Source of the DNA: CAZIFG01 sp964539135
GTDB lineage: Bacteria > Margulisbacteria > Marinamargulisbacteria > GCA-2716485 > CAZIFG01
Direction: 5' to 3'
Assembly (NCBI GenBank): GCA_964539135.1
Contig: CAZIFG010000007.1
Span: 1 to 64,000, forward strand
DNA length: 64,000 bases
Below, in pieces: positions 1-9,529 of the stretch (its first letter is position 1; each line of letters begins with the position of its first letter). Under the pieces are notes generated by a model. It worked only from the letters and a program-made list of their open reading frames with translations, did no database searches and was not told the DNA's origin. Both the position numbers and the translations under genes were made by a program.

Positions 1-56
1 CTAAAAATGTTATCCTTCAACACGGTGGAGGATCCCCTAAATCGGTGATCCCTTAA

Positions 57-180
57 TTGCGAAACGCCTATTTTGGCCATCTGCTGCGTTATCCTCGTCC
101 TCAAGTCCTCATTTATTACAAATAAGGGCTTTCGGACTCGGAATGCCTTGCATATGATCCAAACGTAGGCATTTCGCAAC
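57..180 (+). mobile_element. Dispersed MITE-like element, copy A (degraded ends)
   Basis: Matches the interior of the other copies over nearly its whole length, including the segment reading CCTCGTCCTCAAGTCCTCAT. The outermost bases of the left terminal inverted repeat are not recognisable, and the interior is shortened relative to copy B. The right end runs into the stop codon of the DAHP synthase gene at 180-182. No transposase is encoded. Together with copy B it brackets that gene in direct orientation. No target duplication is visible. Confidence 0.85.
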
Positions 181-1202
181 TACAGAGTGACTAAACGTTT
201 TCCTGCGGCCTCTACAAAGGGTTTGATTTCTTTCATGAGCTGATCAAATTGTGCTAATGTCAACGATTGTGGCCCATCCGATAGTGCTTCTTCTGGTTTT
301 GGATGCACTTCAATGATAAGCCCATCCGCTCCAGCTGCAATAGCTGCCTTACTCATGGCAGGAATCAAATCAATTCGCCCTGTGCCATGGCTAGGATCCA
401 CAATAATGGGCAAATGTGTCATGCCCTTCAGTGCAGGCACGGCATTTAAATCTAAGGTGTTTCTATAGGCTTTTTCGAAGGTTCTAATTCCACGCTCACA
501 TAAAATAACATCGTAGTTGCCTTCGGACATAATATATTCTGCTGACATTAACAACTCTTCTAAAGTTGCTGATAATCCTCTTTTTAAAAGAATCGGTCGA
601 TTTACTTTTCCTAAGCCTTTTAACAGAGCAAAATTTTGCATATTTCGTGCGCCCACCTGGATCATGTCCACATAGTCTGCTACTAACTGCGTATTTTGAA
701 TGTCTACTAATTCTGTGTCTGTATATAATCCTGTTTCGTCGAAGGCTTTTTTAAGCAATTTTAAGCCCTCTTCTTCCATCCCTTGGAAGCTATAAGGAGA
801 GGTTCTGGGCTTATACGCGCCACCTCTCAACATGCAGGCGCCACTGGCTTTGACACCTCGCGCTGTTGTTAATAACTGCTCTTCGGATTCTATAGAACAC
901 GGCCCTGCAATGACCACAAAATTGCCGCCTCCTATTTTCACCTTACCTACATTCACAATAGTATCTTCTGACTTTGATGACCGCGCGGCCAATTTATAGG
1001 GTTTGGATACGGGAAATACACGCTCAACGGAAGGCTGTGAAGATAATGCGTGAATGCGGTCTTTATCGGCATCGCCAATGGCCCCAATCACGGTTTGTCT
1101 TACACCCCGAATGACGTGCGGAGTGAATCCAAAAGCTTCAACTCGCTTTGAAATGTCTTGAATGTCTGAATCTGTTGCACTTGTTTTCATTACTACTATC
1201 AT
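180..1202 (-). CDS. aroF: 3-deoxy-7-phosphoheptulonate synthase (DAHP synthase, AroF/Thermotoga type)
   Basis: First enzyme of the shikimate pathway, condensing phosphoenolpyruvate with erythrose 4-phosphate. The 340-residue protein has the small N-terminal ACT-like regulatory domain (about residues 1-70) followed by the TIM barrel, as in the Thermotoga/Bacillus subclass. AGPCSIES lies at 99-106, GARNMQN at 184-190, KRG at 207-209 and DPSHGTG at 269-275. The ATG at 1200-1202 has a strong AGGAGGA site at 1211-1217. It is the last gene of the moxR-to-ftsA chain, separated from ftsA by 231 bp holding element copy B. Copies A and B bracket it. No local promoter was found, so it may rely on read-through or on sequence inside copy B. 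Confidence 0.95.
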   Translation of the reverse strand: MIVVMKTSATDSDIQDISKRVEAFGFTPHVIRGVRQTVIGAIGDADKDRIHALSSQPSVERVFPVSKPYKLAARSSKSEDTIVNVGKVKIGGGNFVVIAGPCSIESEEQLLTTARGVKASGACMLRGGAYKPRTSPYSFQGMEEEGLKLLKKAFDETGLYTDTELVDIQNTQLVADYVDMIQVGARNMQNFALLKGLGKVNRPILLKRGLSATLEELLMSAEYIMSEGNYDVILCERGIRTFEKAYRNTLDLNAVPALKGMTHLPIIVDPSHGTGRIDLIPAMSKAAIAAGADGLIIEVHPKPEEALSDGPQSLTLAQFDQLMKEIKPFVEAAGKRLVTL

Positions 1203-1223
1203 TTGATGATTCCTCCTACAATG

Positions 1224-1365
1224 GGGCCTGTTGCGAAATGCCTATTTTGATCATCTGCTGTGTTATCCTCGTCCTCAAGTCCTCATTTATGACAAATAAA
1301 TTCCGGGCTTTTGAACTCGGAATGCCTTGCAGCTAATCCAAACGTAGGCATTTCGCAACAGTCCC
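1224..1365 (+). mobile_element. Dispersed MITE-like element, copy B
   Basis: A 142 bp copy with near-perfect terminal inverted repeats: the left end reads GGGCCTGTTGCGAAATGCCT and the right end is the reverse complement with one difference. The interior carries the TTCCG...CGGAA hairpin seen in the long form. It lies between ftsA and the DAHP synthase gene, 7 bp upstream of that gene's ribosome-binding site. The flanking five bases (CAATG and CAGTC) do not form an exact target duplication. Confidence 0.93.
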
Positions 1366-1433
1366 CAGTCAGGTGTATTGTATCAAATAAAGTAGATCCT
1401 TGGCTATACAGTCAAATTTTAAGGTCCCTTACT

Positions 1434-2624
1434 CTAAAAAATTTCTTTTACCCAACGCACTATTTTGGTTGTCAGGCTCTTTTCGTTGGTATGAAAATAC
1501 TCAATGGCCTTTGTTTTAATCCCATATAATAAAAGTCCTAAAGCCGTTTGAAACTTGGGATCTTCTAAAATGGACCCGATGTCTTTTGGCGCTGAAAAAA
1601 CCGTGAATCGATTCAATGCCTTTTCGGCAAAGGGCTGCAATCCTGCAATATGACTACCTCCTCCTGTAAATACAATGGTCTGCATGCGATCATCTAGCGG
1701 CATCTTTTTCTTCATCATCAATAGCAATTCACTTGCCCGCGCCTCTAGTATCTGTCCTACTAATAGTTTTTTAACGGTTTTTCGGCCATTATCTTGCGTT
1801 GTAACCTCTATATTTTGCTCCGAATCAATCTCATGCAACTGTACATTTCCGTGAATAATTTTGACTCGCTCTGCTTCTGGAATGCTCAACCTTAAACACT
1901 GCGCTAAATCTCGTGTAAAGGTATCTCCTCCAATGGGTAAAATAGCTGCCTGAACTAAATTCCCTTCTAAAAATAAATTGATTCGCGTAAATTCGCCCCC
2001 AATATCTACCAATAGAGCACCTCTCTGTCGTTGCTCCTCTGTTAAACAAATATGACCATTCGCAAGTCCATCATAGGCCAGTCCCGAAATATGTAAATTC
2101 ATTTTTTTTAACATCGCTGTTAGTTTATAAATACTTTCTTCTGTCGATAAAATCAGAAGGGTATCTACCTCTAGGTTTCGGCCAAAGCTTCCTACCGGAT
2201 TTTTGGTTGGCACCCCATCTACCCTGAACTGAATTGGAATGGCATGTACCACCTGTTGATTCGGATTTTTAACCGTGTTTCTGGATCTTCGGATGCACTC
2301 TTTTTTATCATTAAGCGTAATACGGCCACTGACATCTTGGCACATCAGTACCCCTGTATTTTTCACGAAGATCATGTCCTGTTGCAAAATTGTCGCGACC
2401 ACTTTAATGGGTTTTAATCCAGATTCTCTCTGGGCCTTTGAAATAGCACGCTCAATGGCTTTGGCACATTCTGTAACGTTTACCACTTTTCCTTTTTCAA
2501 TGCCCGCTGAAATACTGGTGCCACACCCTCTGACTTTAATTTCATCTTCACGAATTAATTCACAAATTACCGTTGAAATTTTTGTCGACCCTATATCTAG
2601 CCCCATGATGAGATTACTGTGCAT
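1434..2624 (-). CDS. ftsA: Cell division protein FtsA
   Basis: Actin-fold ATPase that tethers FtsZ to the membrane and recruits the divisome. The 396-residue protein shows the phosphate-1 loop GLDIGST (8-14), phosphate-2 VDIGGEFT (206-213) and the adenosine loop TGGGS (320-324). It ends in an amphipathic basic/hydrophobic helix (about 382-396), the expected membrane-targeting sequence. The start at 2622-2624 lies inside the 3' end of ftsQ (11 bp overlap); an in-frame ATG at 2604-2606 is an alternative. FtsZ, which normally follows, is absent here: its usual place is taken by element copy B and aroF. Confidence 0.92.
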   Translation of the reverse strand: MHSNLIMGLDIGSTKISTVICELIREDEIKVRGCGTSISAGIEKGKVVNVTECAKAIERAISKAQRESGLKPIKVVATILQQDMIFVKNTGVLMCQDVSGRITLNDKKECIRRSRNTVKNPNQQVVHAIPIQFRVDGVPTKNPVGSFGRNLEVDTLLILSTEESIYKLTAMLKKMNLHISGLAYDGLANGHICLTEEQRQRGALLVDIGGEFTRINLFLEGNLVQAAILPIGGDTFTRDLAQCLRLSIPEAERVKIIHGNVQLHEIDSEQNIEVTTQDNGRKTVKKLLVGQILEARASELLLMMKKKMPLDDRMQTIVFTGGGSHIAGLQPFAEKALNRFTVFSAPKDIGSILEDPKFQTALGLLLYGIKTKAIEYFHTNEKSLTTKIVRWVKEIF

Positions 2625-3339
2625 TTTCGTAACTCACTATCACACGCTTGGGCACTCTTAAATCAATACTTTTAACGTTTTCTGTCGAAGCGGTTCCTTT
2701 TTGGTATCTTAAAAATTTATCGAGCCTTGTGACTTTGTCTCTTAATTCATCTGCTTTTCCTAATTTGATGGGCAAGGTATCTTCTACATACAAAGTCCAT
2801 TGATTGCGTCCGTCTACTTCCAACTGAAGGCCCTCTACTTTTAGCCCTGCATGAATCTCTGAGAGCATCGCCTTTATTTGATTTAATGTCTTTTCATTTA
2901 CCGATTTATCGTTAATATCTGATTTTTTAAGCCCCTTGATAATGGGAATCATGCCCACCGAGGCCCCGCCTTCATTGCCAACCTTTAAAAGGGTTCCATC
3001 CTCCGCAATGGTGATGTCTTTTCCGGCGATTAAAAAAGACGCATAAGGTTTCTTTTCTTCAATCACAACGCCAATCTTCATGGGCCAATGAACCTTCATT
3101 TGAACAGATTGAATTTGAGGAAAGGTTTTCTTCAGTTTAGAGGGAATACGCACTACTTTTAGAATGTGTCTTCCAACGTAAGGCTTTGTTACACGCATCA
3201 CCTCTTCTTTTGCCAGCAAGGTTTCCCCTTCCACATGAATGGATTGGACGCGCACATACGGTGTGATGGCCATGAGAATCCCACTTACCACAATCCCCAC
3301 CAACAGGCTGCGTCGTATCCACCGCTTTATGGGTTTCAT
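2614..3339 (-). CDS. ftsQ: Cell division protein FtsQ/DivIB
   Basis: Bitopic divisome protein linking cytoplasmic and periplasmic division factors. The 241-residue protein has a short basic N-terminus, one membrane segment (about 11-28) and a POTRA domain starting near VQSIHVEGET (32-41), followed by the beta domain. The start overlaps the ddl stop by four bases (ATGA at 3336-3339), and the 3' end overlaps ftsA. Order ddl-ftsQ-ftsA is typical of the division/cell-wall cluster. Assignment rests on topology, the POTRA-like segment and context, since FtsQ is poorly conserved. Confidence 0.88.
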   Translation of the reverse strand: MKPIKRWIRRSLLVGIVVSGILMAITPYVRVQSIHVEGETLLAKEEVMRVTKPYVGRHILKVVRIPSKLKKTFPQIQSVQMKVHWPMKIGVVIEEKKPYASFLIAGKDITIAEDGTLLKVGNEGGASVGMIPIIKGLKKSDINDKSVNEKTLNQIKAMLSEIHAGLKVEGLQLEVDGRNQWTLYVEDTLPIKLGKADELRDKVTRLDKFLRYQKGTASTENVKSIDLRVPKRVIVSYENAQ

Positions 3340-4247
3340 GAGGCCACTGTATTTAAAATGATCTGAACTAAGGCATCAAAATTGATTCCCGCTTCTTTGG
3401 CTTGCGCAGGAAGATCGGAGGTATCTGTAAAGCCCGGAATGGTGTTGATATCAATGACATAAGGGCCTGTTTTGGCATCAATAATCATATCAATCCGATT
3501 AAACCCTCGACATCCCATGATTTCATGTGTTTTGACCGCTAAGGCCTGGATTTTTAAGGTCTCTTCTTTGGATAATTCTGCGGGGAGCACAAACTCTGTT
3601 TTTCCAGGCGTATATTTGGCATCATAATCATAAAATCTGTTTTTAGGTCTTAGTTCTAAGATCGGCAGCGCTCTTGCCATGGGGTCTTCAATAATACCTA
3701 CTGTTACTTCTTTATTGTTTTCAAAAAACGGCTCTAAGATATAATTTCCAAACTCTGCCTCTAAAGCCTTTGTGTTCTCCCATAACTCTTCATCATTATC
3801 CGAAACTGTAACCCCCACACTGGATCCTTCTTCAATCGGCTTTGTAATGACAGGATACATAAACCCATGGGGGATTTGAGTGAGGGCAACTCTTGACATG
3901 ATGAAGGGCGGTGTGGGAATTCCCTTCTCTTTTAAAATCCATTTACAGACATATTTATTGTAACAACGCACGCTGGCTGACACGCCTGAGCCCACATAGG
4001 GAATCCCTGCCGCTTCTAATAAGGTTTGAACCGTTCCATCTTCTCCAAATTTTCCATGAAGTGCAATAAACGCTACATCATATCCTTTTAGCCAGTCTTG
4101 TGTTTCTGCGGGATCTATTAACCGCGCATCGTAGCCCAATCGTTCCAATGCACTGTGAATGTTCTTTCCAGATCGCAAAGATACTGCTCTCTCGTTTGAA
4201 AATCCCCCATATAATACGCCTATTTTTTTATCTTTTGTGATCGTCAT
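3336..4247 (-). CDS. ddl: D-alanine--D-alanine ligase
   Basis: Cytoplasmic ATP-grasp enzyme making the D-Ala-D-Ala dipeptide for peptidoglycan. The 303-residue protein is close to the DdlB length. GGFSNER (14-20), HGKFGEDG, the EEGSSVGV ATP-binding segment and the metal-binding DINTIPG (266-272) are all visible. The start codon overlaps the murB stop (ATGA at 4244-4247), and its stop overlaps the ftsQ start in the same manner, implying translational coupling. Confidence 0.96.
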   Translation of the reverse strand: MTITKDKKIGVLYGGFSNERAVSLRSGKNIHSALERLGYDARLIDPAETQDWLKGYDVAFIALHGKFGEDGTVQTLLEAAGIPYVGSGVSASVRCYNKYVCKWILKEKGIPTPPFIMSRVALTQIPHGFMYPVITKPIEEGSSVGVTVSDNDEELWENTKALEAEFGNYILEPFFENNKEVTVGIIEDPMARALPILELRPKNRFYDYDAKYTPGKTEFVLPAELSKEETLKIQALAVKTHEIMGCRGFNRIDMIIDAKTGPYVIDINTIPGFTDTSDLPAQAKEAGINFDALVQIILNTVAS

Positions 4248-5098
4248 GGTACTATTTTAACTTCCCGCTCCAAATTTATCGACTGATTTTTTAAGACCGC
4301 TTCTTGTGCCTGCTGCATCAGTGCTTCTGCCATTTCAAACGTGGCATGTCCTGTATTGACCATAAAATTAGCATGCAACTCCGAAAACATCACGTCTTGA
4401 TAGACATGGCCTTTCAATCCTGCTGTTTCTACACATTTTCCGGCATGATGCCCCTCTGGATTTTTAAAGACACTGCCAAATGTTTTGCCCCTTAAAGGCT
4501 GCGATTTTAGACGCTTTTGAATGTTATCTTTAATCCGTTTTTTCACATCCTCGGGATCTGAAGATGAGACTTTAAATGTCGCCGCCACGACAATGGACTG
4601 CTCTTTATGCACCTTACTGTTTCGGTACTCAAACCCCATGTCTTCGGCTCGGCACTCTCTGATTTCTCCTTGTCTTGAGCTTAATGTCACAGATTCTACG
4701 ACTCGTGCCATATCTTGACCCCAACACCCGAAGTTCATAGCAATCATCCCGCCAACCGACGCGGGCACGCCTGCCATAAATTCTAGCCCTTCTACCCCAT
4801 GTTCTACTAAAGCTTGCATTAGATGGTGAACCGTCACCCCAGCCCCTGCTGTTAGTCGGCCATTTTGATATTGTGGTGGCATAAAGGCTGTACTCCATTT
4901 TACCAGCGGCTGATTTAAATGCTTAATATCAATTAACAGATTGGATCCTTTCCCAATCATCACCGCATTCGGATACGTGCTTAAAATCGCTTGCAACTCG
5001 CTGATGCTACTACACTCTAAGACTAAAGACGCTTCTCCTGCCTGTTGAAAGGTGGTGAGTGTAGATAGCGAAACATTTTTTCTTACCTTGTAAGACAT
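4244..5098 (-). CDS. murB: UDP-N-acetylenolpyruvoylglucosamine reductase
   Basis: FAD/NADPH enzyme that converts UDP-GlcNAc-enolpyruvate to UDP-MurNAc. The 284-residue protein has the FAD-binding GKGSNLL (49-55), GVPASVGGMIAMNFG (110-124), and GSVFKNP (208-214) with the expected catalytic Ser209. The short length and HANFMVN near residue 242 fit the type II MurB of many non-proteobacterial lineages. It overlaps murC by 16 bp upstream and ddl by 4 bp downstream. Confidence 0.95.
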   Translation of the reverse strand: MSYKVRKNVSLSTLTTFQQAGEASLVLECSSISELQAILSTYPNAVMIGKGSNLLIDIKHLNQPLVKWSTAFMPPQYQNGRLTAGAGVTVHHLMQALVEHGVEGLEFMAGVPASVGGMIAMNFGCWGQDMARVVESVTLSSRQGEIRECRAEDMGFEYRNSKVHKEQSIVVAATFKVSSSDPEDVKKRIKDNIQKRLKSQPLRGKTFGSVFKNPEGHHAGKCVETAGLKGHVYQDVMFSELHANFMVNTGHATFEMAEALMQQAQEAVLKNQSINLEREVKIVP

Positions 5099-6507
5099 GC
5101 GCTCAATGCGGCAACGATGTCATTGGGTAATTTTGAAATATCGCCCGCTCCCATTGTAACGACCGTATGCCACTGAGATTTATGATTCACAACATCCTGT
5201 ATGGCCGCTTCCCTTGATCGATAATACACATGGGGATGCCCTGCTTCTTTAATTTGATTTACCAACCACTCACTCGTGATTCCAGGAATGGGCTTCTCTG
5301 ATGCAGCATAAATATCTAAAATAATCACATGATCCGCATCCTTAAAGGCTGTTTTAAAGGCCTCTATCGCTTCTTTGGTTCGTGAATAACGATGTGGCTG
5401 AAAAATACAAACGAGATGATCTAAACTGGCTCTTTTAATGCCATTTAAGGTTGTTTGAATTTCTGTCGGATGATGTCCATAGTCATCGTAAACTGAAATA
5501 CCCCCATGTTCTCCCATCTTTTGAAGCCGTCTTGCGGTTCCCATAAAGGTCTCACAGGCTTTTTTTGCTGCGTCAAAGGGCAATCCATAGGCTAAACATA
5601 AGCCCACACAACTGAGTGTATTATAGATGTTATGTTTTCCCAATAGCGGGATGCTGATTCGGCCTCGTTTTTCTTGATTCTCCCAGACGGTAAAGGCTAC
5701 CCCCTCTTTGGAATACTCACAGTCTCTTGCTTCATAATCTGCAGGCCCTTCTAAGGAAAAGGTTTTAACAGCGCAAGGCGTGCGCTCAATAATCCATCGG
5801 CTCAAGGGATCATCTTGATTCATTAAAACCAGGCCTTCTTTTTTATGAATATTCGTTGTAAAGGTTAAAAAATGATCCAGCAAGTTTTCTTTTGTCCCAA
5901 AAAAAGACATGTGTTCTTCTTCAATATTTGAAATAATCCCTAAGGTTGGTTCAAAAAATACGAAGGTGCCATCCGATTCATCGGCTTCGATGATGCATAC
6001 TTCGCCTTGGGACATGTGATAATTTGAATTTCTGTTTTTAACATCCGATCCCACAATAAAACTGGGATTTACCTTTGCTTCTGCAAATAAATGAGCCAAC
6101 AATCCTGAACAGGTTGTTTTTCCATGGGTTCCCGCAACGGCAATGGAACAAAAAAATGAATTGAAAATAATGGCTAGCATTTCCGCACGTTTCAGTACGG
6201 GAATATCATGTTTATCGGCATACTTTAGTTCTGGATTGTCTGATTTAATGGCAGAAGAAATCACAATATAATCGGCTGTTTTACATAAATCTGGCTCATG
6301 TCCAATTTGGAGCACCATGCCTTTTTCTTTTAAGGAATCTGATCGCCCTGATTTTTGCTGGTCTGAACCTGTGACGCGTACCCCTTTTTCATTTAAATAG
6401 GCTGCAATGCCACTCATTCCGCAGCCGCCAATCCCTATCATATGCACTTGTTTTTTTGCTAAATTTTCTACTGAGAGATGCACTCTATCTTGTTTTCTTC
6501 TATCCAT
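5083..6507 (-). CDS. murC: UDP-N-acetylmuramate--L-alanine ligase
   Basis: Adds the first amino acid of the peptidoglycan stem peptide. From the ATG at 6505-6507 the protein is 474 residues, with GIGGCGMSG (25-33) for UDP binding and the ATP loop GTHGKTT (126-132). This ATG is preferred because AGGA sits 8 nt upstream. A GTG at 6541-6543 would add 12 residues, and another ATG lies at 6439-6441. The chosen start still overlaps batE by 40 bp. The gene joins the Bat cluster to the division/cell-wall genes without a gap. Confidence 0.95.
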   Translation of the reverse strand: MDRRKQDRVHLSVENLAKKQVHMIGIGGCGMSGIAAYLNEKGVRVTGSDQQKSGRSDSLKEKGMVLQIGHEPDLCKTADYIVISSAIKSDNPELKYADKHDIPVLKRAEMLAIIFNSFFCSIAVAGTHGKTTCSGLLAHLFAEAKVNPSFIVGSDVKNRNSNYHMSQGEVCIIEADESDGTFVFFEPTLGIISNIEEEHMSFFGTKENLLDHFLTFTTNIHKKEGLVLMNQDDPLSRWIIERTPCAVKTFSLEGPADYEARDCEYSKEGVAFTVWENQEKRGRISIPLLGKHNIYNTLSCVGLCLAYGLPFDAAKKACETFMGTARRLQKMGEHGGISVYDDYGHHPTEIQTTLNGIKRASLDHLVCIFQPHRYSRTKEAIEAFKTAFKDADHVIILDIYAASEKPIPGITSEWLVNQIKEAGHPHVYYRSREAAIQDVVNHKSQWHTVVTMGAGDISKLPNDIVAALSACLTR

Positions 6508-7214
6508 CCGGTTATTCCTGTTCTTGTTGTAATTTTTTTCCACCCTGATCGATCATCTTCAACCCAAACGCTCATGCCTTCCTTTAGAATTCCAACCGTT
6601 GGAAATGTCTGCGATGGCCCAGATTTTACCGCACCTTTTTTATCTATGGCAATTGCTTCTGTCATTCCAGAGTCTAACACAATTTTTAAAAAAAGGAGGA
6701 TGAATATTATTCCAATACCACCCACGCCCAAAATCATGGTGTTTTTTAAGCCTTCCGACGACTTTTTTTGATAGGCACCCATGAGCACTAAACTGAGTGT
6801 CCACAAGCCTAACCCTAACACGATTATTTCTCGAACTGAGACTAAATCTAACGCCGCTTTCAAACTTTCCTTTAGGGATGGTTCTTTTCTAACGCCCCCC
6901 ACTTTAGCGTAAGCAATAGCCTTGTTTTTTAAAATGGCTTTCTCTCTAGGACTTAGCTTTAAGGCCCGTTTATAACTTACTAAGGCCTTCCCTATTTTAT
7001 TGTTTTTGTAATAGGTATTGGCCAAATTAAACTGAAATTCCCAAGTTCCTGTATACTCAGCACTTAAAGCTTGGTACTCGACTTCTGCCTGATCATACGC
7101 CTTTTGTTTAAATAGCTGCTCGGCTCTCTCGCTTTGAATTTTCCAGGACTCTGCTGTTAAGGCACTTGTCATTAATACGCTGAAAATGACGGAATAGATC
7201 CATGTTATCTTCAT
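6468..7214 (-). CDS. batE: BatE-like TPR and SH3 membrane protein
   Basis: 248-residue protein with a signal peptide (MKITWIYSVIFS...), two or three TPR motifs, two membrane segments (EIIVLGLGLWTLSLVLMG and ILGVGGIGIIFILLFL) and a C-terminal bacterial SH3 domain. This is the architecture of BatE in Bacteroidetes and Leptospira Bat operons. The ATG at 7212-7214 shares one base with the batD stop (TGATG) and has AGAAGGA upstream. Molecular role unknown; SH3 domains of this type often bind cell-wall ligands, which would fit the murC neighbour. Confidence 0.85.
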   Translation of the reverse strand: MKITWIYSVIFSVLMTSALTAESWKIQSERAEQLFKQKAYDQAEVEYQALSAEYTGTWEFQFNLANTYYKNNKIGKALVSYKRALKLSPREKAILKNKAIAYAKVGGVRKEPSLKESLKAALDLVSVREIIVLGLGLWTLSLVLMGAYQKKSSEGLKNTMILGVGGIGIIFILLFLKIVLDSGMTEAIAIDKKGAVKSGPSQTFPTVGILKEGMSVWVEDDRSGWKKITTRTGITGWIEENKIECISQ

Positions 7215-8854
7215 CAGTTTTCCTTCTCTTTTTTCATGCGTTTCACCAAGGCAATGGCCGCTTCTTTGCACTGTTTAATCGCGGGACTTTCCCCGCCCTC
7301 TTTTGAATATTTTAATTGATTTAGGCCGTCCTTCCAACGTTGTATGGCTTCCAACATCTCTTTGGATATTCCCTTAAGTGTCACAAGCCTGGCCATTTGA
7401 TGTTCCAATATTGAGAGTGTTTCTACCGCCTTATATTCGTCACATTTATTTAGATCTTTGAGAATCTCGGACACAATGGCGCTTTTATTTTTACGTCTCA
7501 ATCGGATGCCTTTTTTCTTCAACATAGCGCGGATGAATAGGGCTGTGATGATTGTGTTGATACCTGCCCAGATCATCACCCACGGATCTTTCCATAAGGC
7601 CGTTGACACTTTCCCTTTTCTTGCACGTGCTAGATATTCCATTTCCTCACTATATAGAGGCTGCGTTTGGCCTGTTTTAAATACAGTCATAGCATCTCCA
7701 CTTTCGGATTCCTCTACAGTTATGGTAAATTCTTCTGATGTCAAGACTGAATACTTTCCATTTTTTGGATTAAAATAAGCATATTTAACTTGAGGCAGCT
7801 TAAAGGTCCCCACTTGCTTGGGAATAAGTACATATTCAAACTGTTTGCGTCCTTGGGTACTGCTTTTTTTAGATTGGTAGGATTTAAACGCCTCTGTGGG
7901 TTCTAGATACAGATCTGAAATGCTCTGAAAGTTGCCACTTCCAGATAGCGTTGCTATCAGTGTTATCGGCTCATTCCGCTTCACCTTTTTTGTTTTAGGA
8001 TGGGTTATCTTTAGAACGAAATTACCTACGCCACCCGAGAAAAATGCAGGCTTTCCAGCCTCTGGTAAAGGCTTTACCGTTAAAACCAATTCCTGTGTTT
8101 GTACTTGTCTTTGGCCTTCAAAGGGATTGATAACCACTGCTACTTTTGTACTGGGAATGCGTATTTTTCCGGGTGCGAGGGGATATAATTTCTGAATCAC
8201 CAGAGGATGAATGGCATGTGGACGCCCATTGATTGTCTCTTGCCGACTATCTTTGGGGACCTGTATGTTTTCTACCCACATGCCCACTATCTTTGGAAAT
8301 TCAAAGGCAATATTACTCCACAGCTGGACACTCCGATATAACGCCAGATTATAGCGTACTTCTTCCCCTACAAAGACCGATGATTTGGACACCGTTGCTT
8401 TTGCAAAAATAGGTAAAGCACTCTGATCGCCTGCTATTCTCTGATTTTTTTGAGCACTTGCCTGTTGTCCTGAAGGCCCTACTTTTACTGTTACCTCTTC
8501 CGATGTCAAGGTCTGTCCCTTAATGCTTATTTTGGCGCTTGAAAGTCGAAAATTTCCCTCTTTGACAGGCCTTAAGGTGATGACCAGTGTTTCGGATCGA
8601 TTGATCTGCCCATTTATCATAGACATCGATTGTGAACTTCCTTTGGCTAAAATTTCAAACCCCGGTGAAAAAGAAGGTAATTCTAGGTGATCTGCAGCTC
8701 GAAATGTTTCGCCTGTGAGCGTTACCTCATAGACAAACTGCTGATTGACCCCCACGCTCTGATGACTCACTTGAGCGCTCAGGCTCATCTCAGAGGCTGC
8801 CCCTATTGATGCCCAACCCAACACTATTAATAAAAAGATTCCGACTTGTTTCAT
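7214..8854 (-). CDS. batD: BatD-like protein (oxygen tolerance family)
   Basis: 546-residue exported protein: signal peptide at the N-terminus (MKQVGIFLLIVLGWASIG), a long beta-rich periplasmic region of repeated Ig-like units, one membrane segment near residues 405-425, and a cytoplasmic helical tail. This is the BatD pattern. It starts directly after the batC stop with no gap. Bat proteins were linked to aerotolerance in Bacteroides fragilis; the biochemical role is unproven. Confidence 0.88.
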   Translation of the reverse strand: MKQVGIFLLIVLGWASIGAASEMSLSAQVSHQSVGVNQQFVYEVTLTGETFRAADHLELPSFSPGFEILAKGSSQSMSMINGQINRSETLVITLRPVKEGNFRLSSAKISIKGQTLTSEEVTVKVGPSGQQASAQKNQRIAGDQSALPIFAKATVSKSSVFVGEEVRYNLALYRSVQLWSNIAFEFPKIVGMWVENIQVPKDSRQETINGRPHAIHPLVIQKLYPLAPGKIRIPSTKVAVVINPFEGQRQVQTQELVLTVKPLPEAGKPAFFSGGVGNFVLKITHPKTKKVKRNEPITLIATLSGSGNFQSISDLYLEPTEAFKSYQSKKSSTQGRKQFEYVLIPKQVGTFKLPQVKYAYFNPKNGKYSVLTSEEFTITVEESESGDAMTVFKTGQTQPLYSEEMEYLARARKGKVSTALWKDPWVMIWAGINTIITALFIRAMLKKKGIRLRRKNKSAIVSEILKDLNKCDEYKAVETLSILEHQMARLVTLKGISKEMLEAIQRWKDGLNQLKYSKEGGESPAIKQCKEAAIALVKRMKKEKEN

Positions 8855-9529
8855 TTACCAATCCTTCTCTGGGTTTTGATTCACGGCTTTTAGCCTTTGG
8901 GTATTCTTTTTTTTAGCCTCTTCTTCCTTACTTTCAAACTGCTTGAGTATGGCATTTGCATTCTGTTTTTTGATCTCAGACTGTTTTTGAGATTCGCCTT
9001 CTTTTTGCCTCTTAGTTTCTTTTTTATCCCCTTCACTTTTGTTTTGAGCACCTGATGGATCTTGATTTTTAGAGCCCCTTTTTTTGTTTTTTTGATCCTC
9101 CTGCATCTGCTTGAGAGCCACTTCTAATTTTATTTTAGCGGTTTTATGCGTGGGCGTTTCTATCAACACCCTTTTAAAATGATCTATCGCTTTTTCGTAA
9201 TTTTTTGCGCGTAAATGCGCTGTACCTAAATTGTAATGAATAGGCACCCTTTCCAATTTAGTGGCCAATTTTAATGCCTTTTCATATCTCATAATGGCTT
9301 CATCCCATTTTTTCAGTTCTAATTTTGTGTTTCCAATATCATACTCCAATGCGGCACTGTCTGGCCCTTTTTTTAGCGCAGATTCTGCGAGTCGTTCTGC
9401 TTTTTCTGGATGTTTGGACTCAAGGGCTGAAACACTTCGTTTTAAATCCCAAACCTGGCTGAGCGTTGCGGCATCGCTAACACTGGAGAGTCCTATTATT
9501 ATCCCTAAAATGATGATTTTTTGCCTCAT
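8855..9529 (-). CDS. batC: BatC-like TPR protein
   Basis: 224-residue protein with a signal peptide (MRQKIIILGIIIGLSSVSDA), about three TPR units (residues 35-145) and a lysine/glutamate/glutamine-rich low-complexity tail. The order batA-batB-TPR-batD is the usual Bat arrangement. The start overlaps the batB stop (ATGA at 9526-9529). The charged tail probably extends into the periplasm and may be disordered. Confidence 0.83.
   Translation of the reverse strand: MRQKIIILGIIIGLSSVSDAATLSQVWDLKRSVSALESKHPEKAERLAESALKKGPDSAALEYDIGNTKLELKKWDEAIMRYEKALKLATKLERVPIHYNLGTAHLRAKNYEKAIDHFKRVLIETPTHKTAKIKLEVALKQMQEDQKNKKRGSKNQDPSGAQNKSEGDKKETKRQKEGESQKQSEIKKQNANAILKQFESKEEEAKKKNTQRLKAVNQNPEKDW

Noticed and set aside
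1148..1529. Short reading frames running through element copy B
   Set aside because: Open frames arise from the element itself and recur in every copy. No ribosome-binding site and no homology, so not an encoded transposase.
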